Source: Treponema sp. (lineage in GTDB: Bacteria > Spirochaetota > Spirochaetia > Treponematales > Breznakiellaceae). Taken from it: 5,528 nt of DNA. Each line of letters opens with the position of its first letter. The first letter of the stretch is position 1. The translations under genes were made by a program, and so were the position numbers. This document shows positions 1 through 5,526 of this stretch, piece by piece. The notes under the pieces were generated by a model. That model did not search any database, was not told the DNA's origin, and was given only the letters and a program-made list of their open reading frames with translations. The DNA lies in NCBI GenBank assembly GCA_031288815.1, contig JAITQR010000309.1, positions 1-5,528 on the forward strand, read 5' to 3'.

Positions 1-707
1 CCCGGATCCTCCTGGGGCCCGAACTTGTAACGGAGATACGCGCAGAGGTACAGCACACCCTCGTAGGCGTAGTTCTTGTCCGTATCCGGGCCGAAGGCCT
101 TCATCCCCGAAAGGGTTTCCTTTCCGGTCTGTTCCAGACGGATCGATTCGTTGTACAAAAACTGCGCTTTCCGCCTGAAAAGCGTGGCGAGCCAGTCGTA
201 ATGCTGCTGGGGATTCTTCCTGTCCAGATCGTCCAGGAGCCAAGCCGCCCGCAATGCCGCGAGACCCTGCTTGATGGTGGGGGAAAAATCCCTGTCAAAG
301 TATTCGTAACAACGCAGGGTCAGGTACTGGGAAGCCGCGCCCTCAACAAGACCCCGGGGCTGGAAGAAATCAATATCCGGAAAAATCAGGATTGTATCGG
401 CCTTCCGTTTCTCCTGATCCTTCCGCGCCCGGGAACGGCCTTTTTCGGTAAGCATCGAAAAATCAGCGTCCATGGCGGTGTACCAGCATTCCGGGCAGAC
501 CGTGGCCTGATAGATGAGCGGGTAAACTTCTCCGTACTTGAGGGAAGGCTCGTACAGGCGGTGAAGCTCATCGGTCATGGGCCCCGCGATAAGCCGCCCC
601 CCGCCGGAGAGGAGCTCTTCTTTATGGAAAACCTCCCCGCAGACCGGGCAGCTGTATTCTTTTTTTGAAAGAAAAGAGACTTTTAATTCCCGTTCTTCGG
701 CGTTCAT
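1..707 (-). CDS. DUF2225 zinc-ribbon protein, 3' end cut by window edge
   Basis: This is an open frame with no stop before the left edge; 235 complete codons are visible. The N-terminal part has two cysteine pairs, CPVC (C20, C23) and CPEC (C71, C74), spaced as in a split zinc ribbon. Between them lie GGGRLIAG and LYEPSLKYGEVYPLIY. The rest, from about residue 110, is rich in aromatic and charged residues and looks helical (for example ASQYLTLRCYEYFDRDF and YAYEGVLYLCAYLRYKFG), as in the TPR-like part of DUF2225 (PF09986) proteins. The family has no established biochemical function; a metal-bound, soluble, helical scaffold is an inference. The ATG at 705-707 overlaps the acpS stop in an ATGA and has a GGAGG 9 bases upstream, which fixes the start. 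The gene is last in the visible operon. Family assignment is by recalled resemblance to spirochaete members. Confidence 0.85.
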   Translation of the reverse strand, partial: MNAEERELKVSFLSKKEYSCPVCGEVFHKEELLSGGGRLIAGPMTDELHRLYEPSLKYGEVYPLIYQATVCPECWYTAMDADFSMLTEKGRSRARKDQEKRKADTILIFPDIDFFQPRGLVEGAASQYLTLRCYEYFDRDFSPTIKQGLAALRAAWLLDDLDRKNPQQHYDWLATLFRRKAQFLYNESIRLEQTGKETLSGMKAFGPDTDKNYAYEGVLYLCAYLRYKFGPQEDP

Positions 708-1096
708 CCTTTTCCGCCTCCCCCCTCGGTTTCCAGCACCACCATGGCGATAGCGTTGTCCCGCTCGTGGGTCAGGGATATATGCACCTTCGTGGCGCCG
801 CTAGCCTTGAGGGCCTTCAGGGCGGTGTTAAACACCCGTATCTCGGGCCGCCCGTTGTGGTGGTTTTCCACCATGATGTCTTTAAGCACAATCCCCGTAA
901 GCCCGGTTCCCAGGGCCTTGCCGAAGGCTTCCTTGGCGGCAAAGCGGGCGGCCAGGGACAGATCGGCGCCTCTCCCCTTCGCCAGGGCCGCGTCCAGTTC
1001 GTCGGGATGGAAGTAGCGCCGCAGAAGCCCCGGAATAGCCCGCCACCGTACCAGCCGATCCACATGGACCACATCAACCCCAATCCCGACTATCAT
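704..1096 (-). CDS. acpS: Holo-[acyl-carrier-protein] synthase (AcpS)
   Basis: AcpS transfers 4'-phosphopantetheine from CoA to a serine of apo-ACP, making ACP active for fatty acid and lipid synthesis; it is a cytosolic trimer. The 130-residue length is normal for the short AcpS type. Visible motifs are the N-terminal GIGVDVV with the Mg-binding Asp (D8), the central signature ARFAAKEAFGKALGTG (about 50-65) with metal ligand E56 and the conserved lysine K60, and the C-terminal HISLTHERDNAIAMVVLE (105-122). The ATG at 1094-1096 overlaps the stop of the ybbR gene in an ATGA, with a GAGG 4 bases upstream, so translation is probably coupled. The C-terminus ends in a glycine-rich tail (GGGGKG) whose codons also form the ribosome binding site of the next gene. 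No key residue is missing. Confidence 0.96.
   Translation of the reverse strand: MIVGIGVDVVHVDRLVRWRAIPGLLRRYFHPDELDAALAKGRGADLSLAARFAAKEAFGKALGTGLTGIVLKDIMVENHHNGRPEIRVFNTALKALKASGATKVHISLTHERDNAIAMVVLETEGGGGKG
717..721 (-). promoter_or_regulatory. Ribosome binding site of the DUF2225 gene, inside acpS
   Basis: GGAGG on the minus strand lies 9 bases before the ATG at 705-707. It is embedded in the glycine codons that end acpS. It supports the chosen start of the DUF2225 gene and coupling to acpS. Confidence 0.7.
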
Positions 1097-2067
1097 GGAA
1101 CCTCGCTTGCCTTTTCACCGGCGGAACTTACCGCCACGGTAATTTCCCGTGGTTCTCCCCGTTCCAGGTTCAGCGAGGGCGGCAGGTTCACCTTTACCGG
1201 CAGGGTGTAGACCCCCTCCCCGGTAATTCCGGAACAGTCAACGCTCAAAAAAGACCGGGGAGGCACAAAGGCGTCAAGCTCCACCTGGGGGCCGGATACG
1301 CGGACATTGCCAAAGGCGACGTCAAGCTCCGGCAAAAAACGCTTATCCAGTCCCTCTATCGTGATGGGCAGGGAACTGAAATTCCGCACCGCGACCCGGC
1401 TGCGCACAAAACCCCGAAATTCGGTCATCCCGTTCCCCCGGATGGTAAGCAGGGGGTCCCGGTTCAGAATACTTACCATCACCGAAAAGTCGGCGTTTCT
1501 CCCCTCAAGATCGATAATGTCCGTGTAAAGTTCCGCCACCTGGTCGAGGAGTTTCCCGGGGCCGTCCAGGGCCACCTGGGTAGGGGTAAGGGAATGGGAC
1601 ACCAGATCATAACCGGGCTCCAGGCTGCCCTGAATATTGGCGGTAAGGGGCACATATTTGCTGCTCTTCTGATCCAGTTCCAGTTCAATCTCAATAGGGT
1701 TGAAGGATATCTCCAGGGGTTCCACCCCCACGGCGCTTCCCTTCTTGCGGATCTGTACCGGCGCCCGGAAGGAACCGGGAACGTCGATATGTCCAAGATC
1801 GATGTAAGCTTCCACATCGTCTTCCAGGATGGGCATAATGTTGTTGGCGTCCCCCCGCAGGGTTACCCGGATCATCCGGGTATAGGAGCTTGAGGGAACC
1901 AGGTGGGCGGGGAGTTCCACGATAAGGGGCGTAAGAAAAAAACGGGATTCCATGGTGGTCATCCGGTGGAACACAAAAACTATAATAGCCAGGAAGACGG
2001 ACAACACCTTGGCTACCCAGTTGTCCGCCGCCTTTACAAGAATTTTTCTAAGATTTGACGAGAACAT
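1093..2067 (-). CDS. ybbR: YbbR-domain membrane-anchored protein (CdaR-like)
   Basis: This 324-residue protein probably binds and modulates the diadenylate cyclase encoded just upstream, as CdaR (YbbR) does for CdaA in Firmicutes. A short cytoplasmic N-terminus with NWVAKVLS is followed by one hydrophobic segment, about residues 18-33 (VAKVLSVFLAIIVFVF). The remainder is beta-rich and extracytoplasmic. It carries several YbbR-like repeats, with pieces such as VPLTANIQGSLEPGYDL, PTQVALDGPGKLLDQV and VRVSGPQVELDAFVPP. The frame is open upstream to 2148, but ATG 2065-2067 is preferred: it places the NW..K..S and membrane segment close to the N-terminus as in the family, and has GAAGAAGG five bases upstream. 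It overlaps the end of cdaA by 20 bases and its stop overlaps the acpS start by 4. Repeat divergence makes the domain count uncertain; the regulatory role here is inferred from gene order. Confidence 0.88.
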   Translation of the reverse strand: MFSSNLRKILVKAADNWVAKVLSVFLAIIVFVFHRMTTMESRFFLTPLIVELPAHLVPSSSYTRMIRVTLRGDANNIMPILEDDVEAYIDLGHIDVPGSFRAPVQIRKKGSAVGVEPLEISFNPIEIELELDQKSSKYVPLTANIQGSLEPGYDLVSHSLTPTQVALDGPGKLLDQVAELYTDIIDLEGRNADFSVMVSILNRDPLLTIRGNGMTEFRGFVRSRVAVRNFSSLPITIEGLDKRFLPELDVAFGNVRVSGPQVELDAFVPPRSFLSVDCSGITGEGVYTLPVKVNLPPSLNLERGEPREITVAVSSAGEKASEVP

Positions 2068-2899
2068 CTTTGCCTTCTTCGGGGACAAGGGGGGCCGGTC
2101 TGGCCTCCATCTCTTCCTGGGAGTGGAGTTCCCGCCGGCTCCGGTCAAGGAATTCCTTGAGCTTACGGGTAACTTCCAAAGAAGAAAGATCGTAGTAAAG
2201 GTTCCCGTCGTGGGCCAGGGAAATGGCCCCGGTTTCCTCGGACACCACCAGAACTACCGCGTCGGACTGCTCGGACATGCCCAGCGCGGCCCGGTGCCGG
2301 GTGCCAAAACTTTTACGGATATCCTGCTGTTCCGAAAGGGGGAGGAAGCAGCCCGCGGCGATAATGCGGTTGTTCTGTATCACCATGGCCCCGTCGTGGA
2401 GGGGGCCGTCAAACACGAAAACGGTTACGATAAGGTTTGAGGATATATCCGCGTTCAGCCGGGTACCGGTATCAATAATGCTCTTGATGTTGGTCCGCCG
2501 GGGAAACACCACCAGCATGCCCCGGCGCTGTTCCGAGAGGATCTCCGCCGCGGTTATCACCGACTCAAGCTGGCCGATCCGGGGCCTGGTGTCGGGGCGG
2601 AAAAAATCCCCCTGGCCCAGACGCATGAAAATTTTCCGCAGTTCCGGCTGGAACACAATGGCGATGGCGATAAAAAGCCCCGGGGCAACGATGCTGAGTA
2701 TCCATTGAAGGGTGGTGAGCCTGAAGAGAAAGGCGATGCCGTAGACCAGGGCGAGAAGCCCCGCCCCTTTCACCAGCTGCATCGCCTGGGTCTTTACGAG
2801 AAGATCGTAAGCCTTGTAAATCAACAAAGCGAGGAGGACTACGTCGAGGACGGGCCGGATAAGCTCATAAAAGGTACTAAGCCGTTGAAACCACTCCAC
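2048..2899 (-). CDS. cdaA: Diadenylate cyclase CdaA (c-di-AMP synthase)
   Basis: This enzyme condenses two ATP into cyclic di-AMP, a messenger that in other bacteria controls potassium, osmotic balance and cell wall homeostasis. It has 283 residues, the usual CdaA size. Three hydrophobic segments (about 13-35, 42-61 and 66-83) form the membrane anchor. They are followed by FQPELRKIF and a DAC domain from about residue 110 to 235. The catalytic motifs are complete: PLHDGAMVI (DGA at 169-171), GCFLPLS, GTRHRAALG (RHR at 201-203) and VVSEETGAISLA (219-229). The start is a GTG at 2897-2899 with AAAGG six bases upstream; it overlaps the end of dxs by 23 bases. The 40-odd residues after the DAC domain are charged and variable. 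The adjacent ybbR gene is the usual partner, whereas glmM, the third gene of the Firmicutes arrangement, is replaced here by acpS. Confidence 0.96.
   Translation of the reverse strand: MEWFQRLSTFYELIRPVLDVVLLALLIYKAYDLLVKTQAMQLVKGAGLLALVYGIAFLFRLTTLQWILSIVAPGLFIAIAIVFQPELRKIFMRLGQGDFFRPDTRPRIGQLESVITAAEILSEQRRGMLVVFPRRTNIKSIIDTGTRLNADISSNLIVTVFVFDGPLHDGAMVIQNNRIIAAGCFLPLSEQQDIRKSFGTRHRAALGMSEQSDAVVLVVSEETGAISLAHDGNLYYDLSSLEVTRKLKEFLDRSRRELHSQEEMEARPAPLVPEEGKDVLVKS
2073..2080 (-). promoter_or_regulatory. Ribosome binding site deciding the ybbR start
   Basis: GAAGAAGG on the minus strand sits 5 bases before the ATG at 2065-2067, within the last codons of cdaA. It favours this ATG over longer versions of the frame, which would add 27 residues lacking YbbR character. 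Confidence 0.6.
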
Positions 2900-4871
2900 T
2901 TTTTGCCTTTAAATCCTTTCTAGAGCATAACGCTTCAAGAATACTTCCGGCAATCCCCTCCCCGTCCAGACCGTTGGCCCGGAGCAGTTCCCGCCGGGTA
3001 CCCAGGGCGGTAAAATTCTCCGGCGCGGCCAGGGTCAGGAGTTTTCCCCCGCAGCCCCGCCGCCGGGAAAGTTCCGCGGCGTATTCGCCGAAGCCCCCCT
3101 CCCGGATTCCCTCCTCGGCAAAGACCGTCAGACCGTAACTGTCCATGATACCCGCCAGGTAATCCTCGTCCACCGGCTTGAGGAAGCGGAGGTTGTAGAG
3201 ATCCGCCTTGATACCCCGGCCGGCCAGACCTTCCGCCGCGTCCAGGGCCTCCCGGTAAAGACCGCCGGTAAAGGCCAGGCAGATCCGTTCCCTGGTTACC
3301 TTCCTGCCCGGGGCAAGTTCCGGCCCGGCGCTTCCCGGCCTGCCCCCCACCCAGACCCCCTGCCCGGCCACCAGGGGCAGGGAAAAGGCGGGAATTTCCG
3401 GGGGGCAGCTATCCTTGGGATAGCGGATTGCCACCGGGCCGGCCTCCGGTTCCTCCGCCCGGGCCAGGGCCCATTCCAGCATCAAGCCCAACTCCGCCCC
3501 GCTGGCGGGGGAGAGAATCGTCATCCCCGGAACCGGGCGGAAAAGGGCAATGTCGAATATGCCCTGGTGGGTCTCCCCGTCCTCCCCCACAAAACCGGCC
3601 CGATCCAGGGCGAAGATCTCCGGGAGCCTCTGCAGGGCCACGTCGTGGATAACCTGATCCACCCCCCGCTGGATAAAGGTGGAATAGACAGCCGTTACCG
3701 GCTTAAGCCCCTGGGCGGCAAGCCCGGCGGCGAAGATAACCGCGTGTTCCTCGGCAATCCCCACGTCGAAGAAGCGCTCCGGGAAGGTTTTCCGGAAGGG
3801 GGAAAGGCCGGTACCCTGTTCCATGGCGGCGGTAACCGCCGTTACCCGCCGATCCCGCTTTCCCGCGGCAAGGATCGCCGCGCCGAAAGCCTCGGTAAAA
3901 CTGGGTTCCCGGGGACTTTCCGCCGCGGGCGCGCGGGAGGGGGGCGCCACTCCGTGGTAGGCGCCGGGGTTCTCCTCGGCAATATCGTAACCCTTGCCCT
4001 TCCGGGTTATCACATGGATCACCACCGGGCGGCCCAGCTTCCGCACGTCCTCCAGTACCCGGATCAGCATGGGGAGCCGGTGCCCGTCAATGGGCCCCAC
4101 GTACTCGAAACCCAGATCCACGAAGAAATTGTCCGTGTAGAACACCGCCTTAACCGCCCGCTTCAGCCTGAGTACGGCGTTGCTCAGGGATCCTCCCACC
4201 AGGGGGATCTTCTGAACCAGGGCGTCAAAAGTACGCCTGAAAAGCTGGTACTTGGCCTTCATGGACAGGCGGCTTAGATACTTGGAAAGCCCCCCCACGT
4301 TGGGGCTGATGGACATTTTGTTGTCGTTGAGGATCACCACCAGGGGAAGGCCAAGCTGGCCCGCGTGGGACAGGGCCTCGTAGGCAATCCCCCCGGTAAG
4401 GGCCCCGTCCCCAATAAGCGCCACAGCCATCCCCCTGCCCCCCCGGATCCGCTCCCCCGCCAGGAAACCCAAGGCCGCGGACATGGAGGTGGAGGCGTGT
4501 CCGGTATTGAAAACATCGTGGGGACTTTCGGAACGTTTGGGAAACCCGGCCAGGCCCCCCATGCGGCGCAGACTAGAAAAGTCTTTGAAGCGGCCGGTAA
4601 GGAGTTTGTGGGCGTAGCACTGGTGTCCCACATCCCAGACAATCTTGTCCTCCGGGGAATTAAACACCCGGTGCAGGGCAATGGCAAGCTCCACCACGCC
4701 CAGATTGGAAGCCAGGTGGCCCCCGTTACGGCTTACCGCGGCCACAATAGCCCGCCGGAGTTCCTCCGCCAAACGGACAAGATCCTCCCTGGACAGGGAT
4801 TTTACATCTTTAGGATCGCGAATTTGCGCTAACAGTGAGCCGGACTCCGGCGTTTGCTCATCAAAATCCAT
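2877..4871 (-). CDS. dxs: 1-deoxy-D-xylulose-5-phosphate synthase (DXS)
   Basis: DXS condenses pyruvate and glyceraldehyde 3-phosphate using thiamine diphosphate, the first step of the MEP pathway to isoprenoids and a source of precursor for thiamine and pyridoxal. From the ATG at 4869-4871 it has 664 residues, slightly longer than the usual 620-640. Visible motifs are GGHLASNLG (H52), VWDVGHQCYAHK (78-89), the ThDP/Mg motif GDGALTGG to NDNK (154-185), YVGPIDGH (257-264), GIAEEHA with the catalytic Glu (E374), YSTFIQRGVDQ (R402) and DRAGFVGEDGETHQG (423-437). The C-terminal transketolase domain is complete. An in-frame TTG at 4887-4889 would add six residues but lies at the end of the terminator-like T-run, so the ATG is preferred. 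No clear Shine-Dalgarno precedes either. The extra length lies partly in a Gly/Pro-rich insert before the C-terminal domain. The end overlaps cdaA by 23 bases. Confidence 0.97.
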   Translation of the reverse strand: MDFDEQTPESGSLLAQIRDPKDVKSLSREDLVRLAEELRRAIVAAVSRNGGHLASNLGVVELAIALHRVFNSPEDKIVWDVGHQCYAHKLLTGRFKDFSSLRRMGGLAGFPKRSESPHDVFNTGHASTSMSAALGFLAGERIRGGRGMAVALIGDGALTGGIAYEALSHAGQLGLPLVVILNDNKMSISPNVGGLSKYLSRLSMKAKYQLFRRTFDALVQKIPLVGGSLSNAVLRLKRAVKAVFYTDNFFVDLGFEYVGPIDGHRLPMLIRVLEDVRKLGRPVVIHVITRKGKGYDIAEENPGAYHGVAPPSRAPAAESPREPSFTEAFGAAILAAGKRDRRVTAVTAAMEQGTGLSPFRKTFPERFFDVGIAEEHAVIFAAGLAAQGLKPVTAVYSTFIQRGVDQVIHDVALQRLPEIFALDRAGFVGEDGETHQGIFDIALFRPVPGMTILSPASGAELGLMLEWALARAEEPEAGPVAIRYPKDSCPPEIPAFSLPLVAGQGVWVGGRPGSAGPELAPGRKVTRERICLAFTGGLYREALDAAEGLAGRGIKADLYNLRFLKPVDEDYLAGIMDSYGLTVFAEEGIREGGFGEYAAELSRRRGCGGKLLTLAAPENFTALGTRRELLRANGLDGEGIAGSILEALCSRKDLKAKSGVVSTA
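2906..2910 (-). promoter_or_regulatory. Ribosome binding site for the GTG start of cdaA
   Basis: AAAGG on the minus strand lies six bases before the GTG at 2897-2899, inside the 3' end of dxs. It supports the GTG as start, since the protein from this codon begins just before the first membrane segment as expected. Confidence 0.6.
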
Positions 4872-4887
4872 GAAACATCGTTGAACC

Positions 4888-4961
4888 AAAAAAGAAGCCG
4901 TCTTTGAAAGCCAGCACCCGGCCTAAGGCCCGGTTTAAAAACCTGATCTTCAAAAACGGCT
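4888..4961 (-). terminator. Two-tier hairpin with T-run just before dxs (terminator or attenuator)
   Basis: On the minus strand, AGCCGTTTTTGAA (4949-4961) can pair with TTCAAAGACGGCT (4896-4908): 13 pairs with one G-U in RNA. Inside it a second stem, ACCGGGCC/GGCCGGGT (4916-4934), has one G-G mismatch and a UUA loop. The outer stem is followed directly by TCTTTTTT (4888-4895). This is the shape of a factor-independent terminator. It ends 16 bases before the dxs ATG, leaving no room for a promoter. Either it ends the transcript of the upstream small gene only in part, or it works as a regulated attenuator for the dxs cluster. No alternative antiterminator pairing was identified by eye. Confidence 0.7.
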
Positions 4962-4983
4962 CACTAAATGCCTAAGAGTTTGT

Positions 4984-4996
4984 CGCGCTTCGCGCG
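4984..4996. repeat. Short perfect hairpin (CGCGC-TTC-GCGCG)
   Basis: Five-base perfect inverted repeat with a three-base loop. On the minus strand it reads CGCGC GAA GCGCG, containing GCGAAGC, a mini-hairpin known to be unusually stable. It lies between the dxs attenuator and the 5011-5027 hairpin and may be part of the same dispersed or leader element. Confidence 0.55.
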
Positions 4997-5000
4997 TAAA

Positions 5001-5041
5001 ACCCCACAAAATCGCCCGTCAGGCGATCTTTTACCCCACAA
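5001..5041. repeat. 9-base direct repeats flanking a hairpin
   Basis: ACCCCACAA occurs exactly at 5001-5009 and 5033-5041. Between the copies lies the inverted repeat ATCGCC/GGCGAT (5011-5016 and 5022-5027, loop CGTCA). In minus-strand RNA the stem extends to nine pairs with one G-U and is followed by UUUG and then GGGGUUUU, so it might act as a weak terminator after the small basic gene. The direct-repeat plus palindrome layout also resembles small non-autonomous or REP-like repeats. Which of these applies cannot be decided from one copy. Confidence 0.5.
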
Positions 5042-5140
5042 GCTCCGCAAGCATACCGGGTAATCGGGGTTTTCGCGGCCCTGACGGCGCAAAATCCACA
5101 AGCACGACAGGCTGCCAGCCTACAGACAAAGCCCGCGGCA

Positions 5141-5230
5141 TTATTTGTTCTTGTGTCGATTCTTCCGAAGCTTCTTCTTGCGCTTATGGGTCGCAATTTT
5201 GCGCAGTTTGCGTTTTCTTCCGCAGGGCAC
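5141..5230 (-). CDS. AURKAIP1/COX24-domain small ribosomal protein (bS22/mS38-like)
   Basis: This 29-residue protein starts at GTG (5228-5230) and reads VPCGRKRKLRKIATHK at its N-terminus, ending in RKNRHKNK; more than half of the residues are Lys or Arg. The KIATHKRKK and LRKNRHK motifs match the AURKAIP1/COX24 family (PF08213) as I recall it from Spirochaetes and Bacteroidetes. Related proteins are mitochondrial mS38 and the tiny mycobacterial bS22, which sit in the small ribosomal subunit and contact 16S rRNA. A ribosomal role here is therefore inferred from the family. A strong AAGGAGA (5238-5244) lies seven bases upstream, and the family usually starts M-P-x-G-K/R, which fits this GTG. 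A promoter lies about 60 bases upstream. The gene is short enough to be skipped by default gene finders. Confidence 0.88.
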   Translation of the reverse strand: MPCGRKRKLRKIATHKRKKKLRKNRHKNK

Positions 5231-5237
5231 TTCAGCG

Positions 5238-5244
5238 TCTCCTT
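5238..5244 (-). promoter_or_regulatory. Strong Shine-Dalgarno for the 29-residue basic protein
   Basis: AAGGAGA on the minus strand with a seven-base spacer to the GTG at 5228-5230. It is the strongest ribosome binding site in the window and is the main support, beside the protein sequence, for the GTG start. Confidence 0.8.
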
Positions 5245-5299
5245 TTAATTGAGTAGGCGGCCTCAAACAAGATCCGAAAACCACCCCGAATGATGGGTA

Positions 5300-5328
5300 A
5301 GTATGAAGCAAAACAGCCAAAAGGTCAA
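5300..5328 (-). promoter_or_regulatory. Sigma-70-type promoter for the small basic gene (and perhaps dxs cluster)
   Basis: On the minus strand TTGACC (5323-5328) is followed after exactly 17 bases by CATACT (5300-5305), matching the consensus -35 at 5 of 6 and the -10 at 4 of 6. Transcription would start near 5293, giving a leader of about 60 bases before the GTG at 5230. No promoter as good was found between 5140 and the dxs start, so this may also supply the downstream operon by read-through. Confidence 0.6.
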
Positions 5329-5361
5329 GGCATTACGGGCGGCCCTGCGGCAATTCCAAAT

Positions 5362-5526
5362 TCAAGAATCATCAGGGGCCTCGCCCGCAATGGCAAGTAA
5401 AAAGTCAGCCCACCCTTTATGCAAATACCGGCTCATTTCATACCGCAACGCCCGGAAAAAGGCATCCCGCCGCCCAAAGCTCCCCCGTGCCTTCCGGTAC
5501 TCCTCATCCGCCATATCCTGTATCCC
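5362..5526 (-). CDS. C-terminal end of an unrecognised helical protein, 5' end outside window
   Basis: An open minus-strand frame enters from the right edge and ends at TGA (5362-5364), giving 54 residues. The visible part contains DEEYRKARGSFGRRDAFF, then ALRYEMSRYLHKGWADFLLA, then an acidic end, GEAPDDS. It looks like two amphipathic helices with several aromatic residues and no membrane segment or catalytic motif. I do not recognise the family. The codon choice is GC-rich like the neighbouring genes, and the composition looks like real protein, whereas the other two minus-strand frames here meet stops. No clear terminator follows it before the promoter at 5300-5328. Whether it is co-transcribed with the small basic gene is unknown. 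Confidence 0.65.
   Translation of the reverse strand, partial: GIQDMADEEYRKARGSFGRRDAFFRALRYEMSRYLHKGWADFLLAIAGEAPDDS

Larger units (their letters stand above)
4872..5140. other. Gene-free hairpin-rich leader between the small basic gene and dxs
   Basis: No convincing coding frame is seen in these 269 bases. They hold three stem-loops, listed separately, and a pair of exact 9-base direct repeats. A minus-strand frame spanning 4972-5196 encodes a Cys/Arg/Ala-rich string without recognisable family character and overlaps the real small gene in a different frame, so it was not called. On the minus strand this stretch would be the 5' leader of dxs if transcription comes from upstream. Confidence 0.7.

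Noticed and set aside
201..668. Plus-strand open frame of 155 codons opposite the DUF2225 gene
   Set aside because: It is antisense to a well supported gene with a zinc-ribbon motif; its translation has no family character and no ribosome binding site.
2068..2148. Longer N-terminus for the YbbR protein (27 extra residues)
   Set aside because: The extra part is basic and proline-rich, lies wholly over cdaA codons in another frame, and would displace the membrane segment from its usual place near the N-terminus; the ATG at 2067 has a good ribosome binding site.
3567..4277. Plus-strand open frame of 236 codons opposite dxs
   Set aside because: DXS motifs are continuous on the minus strand. The antisense frame is stop-poor because of GC-rich codons and shows a Gly/Pro/Arg-rich composition typical of such shadows.
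4872..5140. A known riboswitch (for example a thiamine riboswitch before the ThDP enzyme DXS, or a c-di-AMP ydaO riboswitch)
   Set aside because: The conserved core sequences I would expect for the TPP (CTGAGA, ACCTGA with context) or ydaO classes are not assembled here. An isolated plus-strand ACCTGA at 4941 is on the wrong strand and without its partners.
4972..5196. Minus-strand frame of 74 codons rich in Cys, Arg and Ala
   Set aside because: It overlaps the 29-residue ribosomal-type gene in another frame, runs through the palindromes, lacks a ribosome binding site and has no recognisable domain. It may be a translated repeat.
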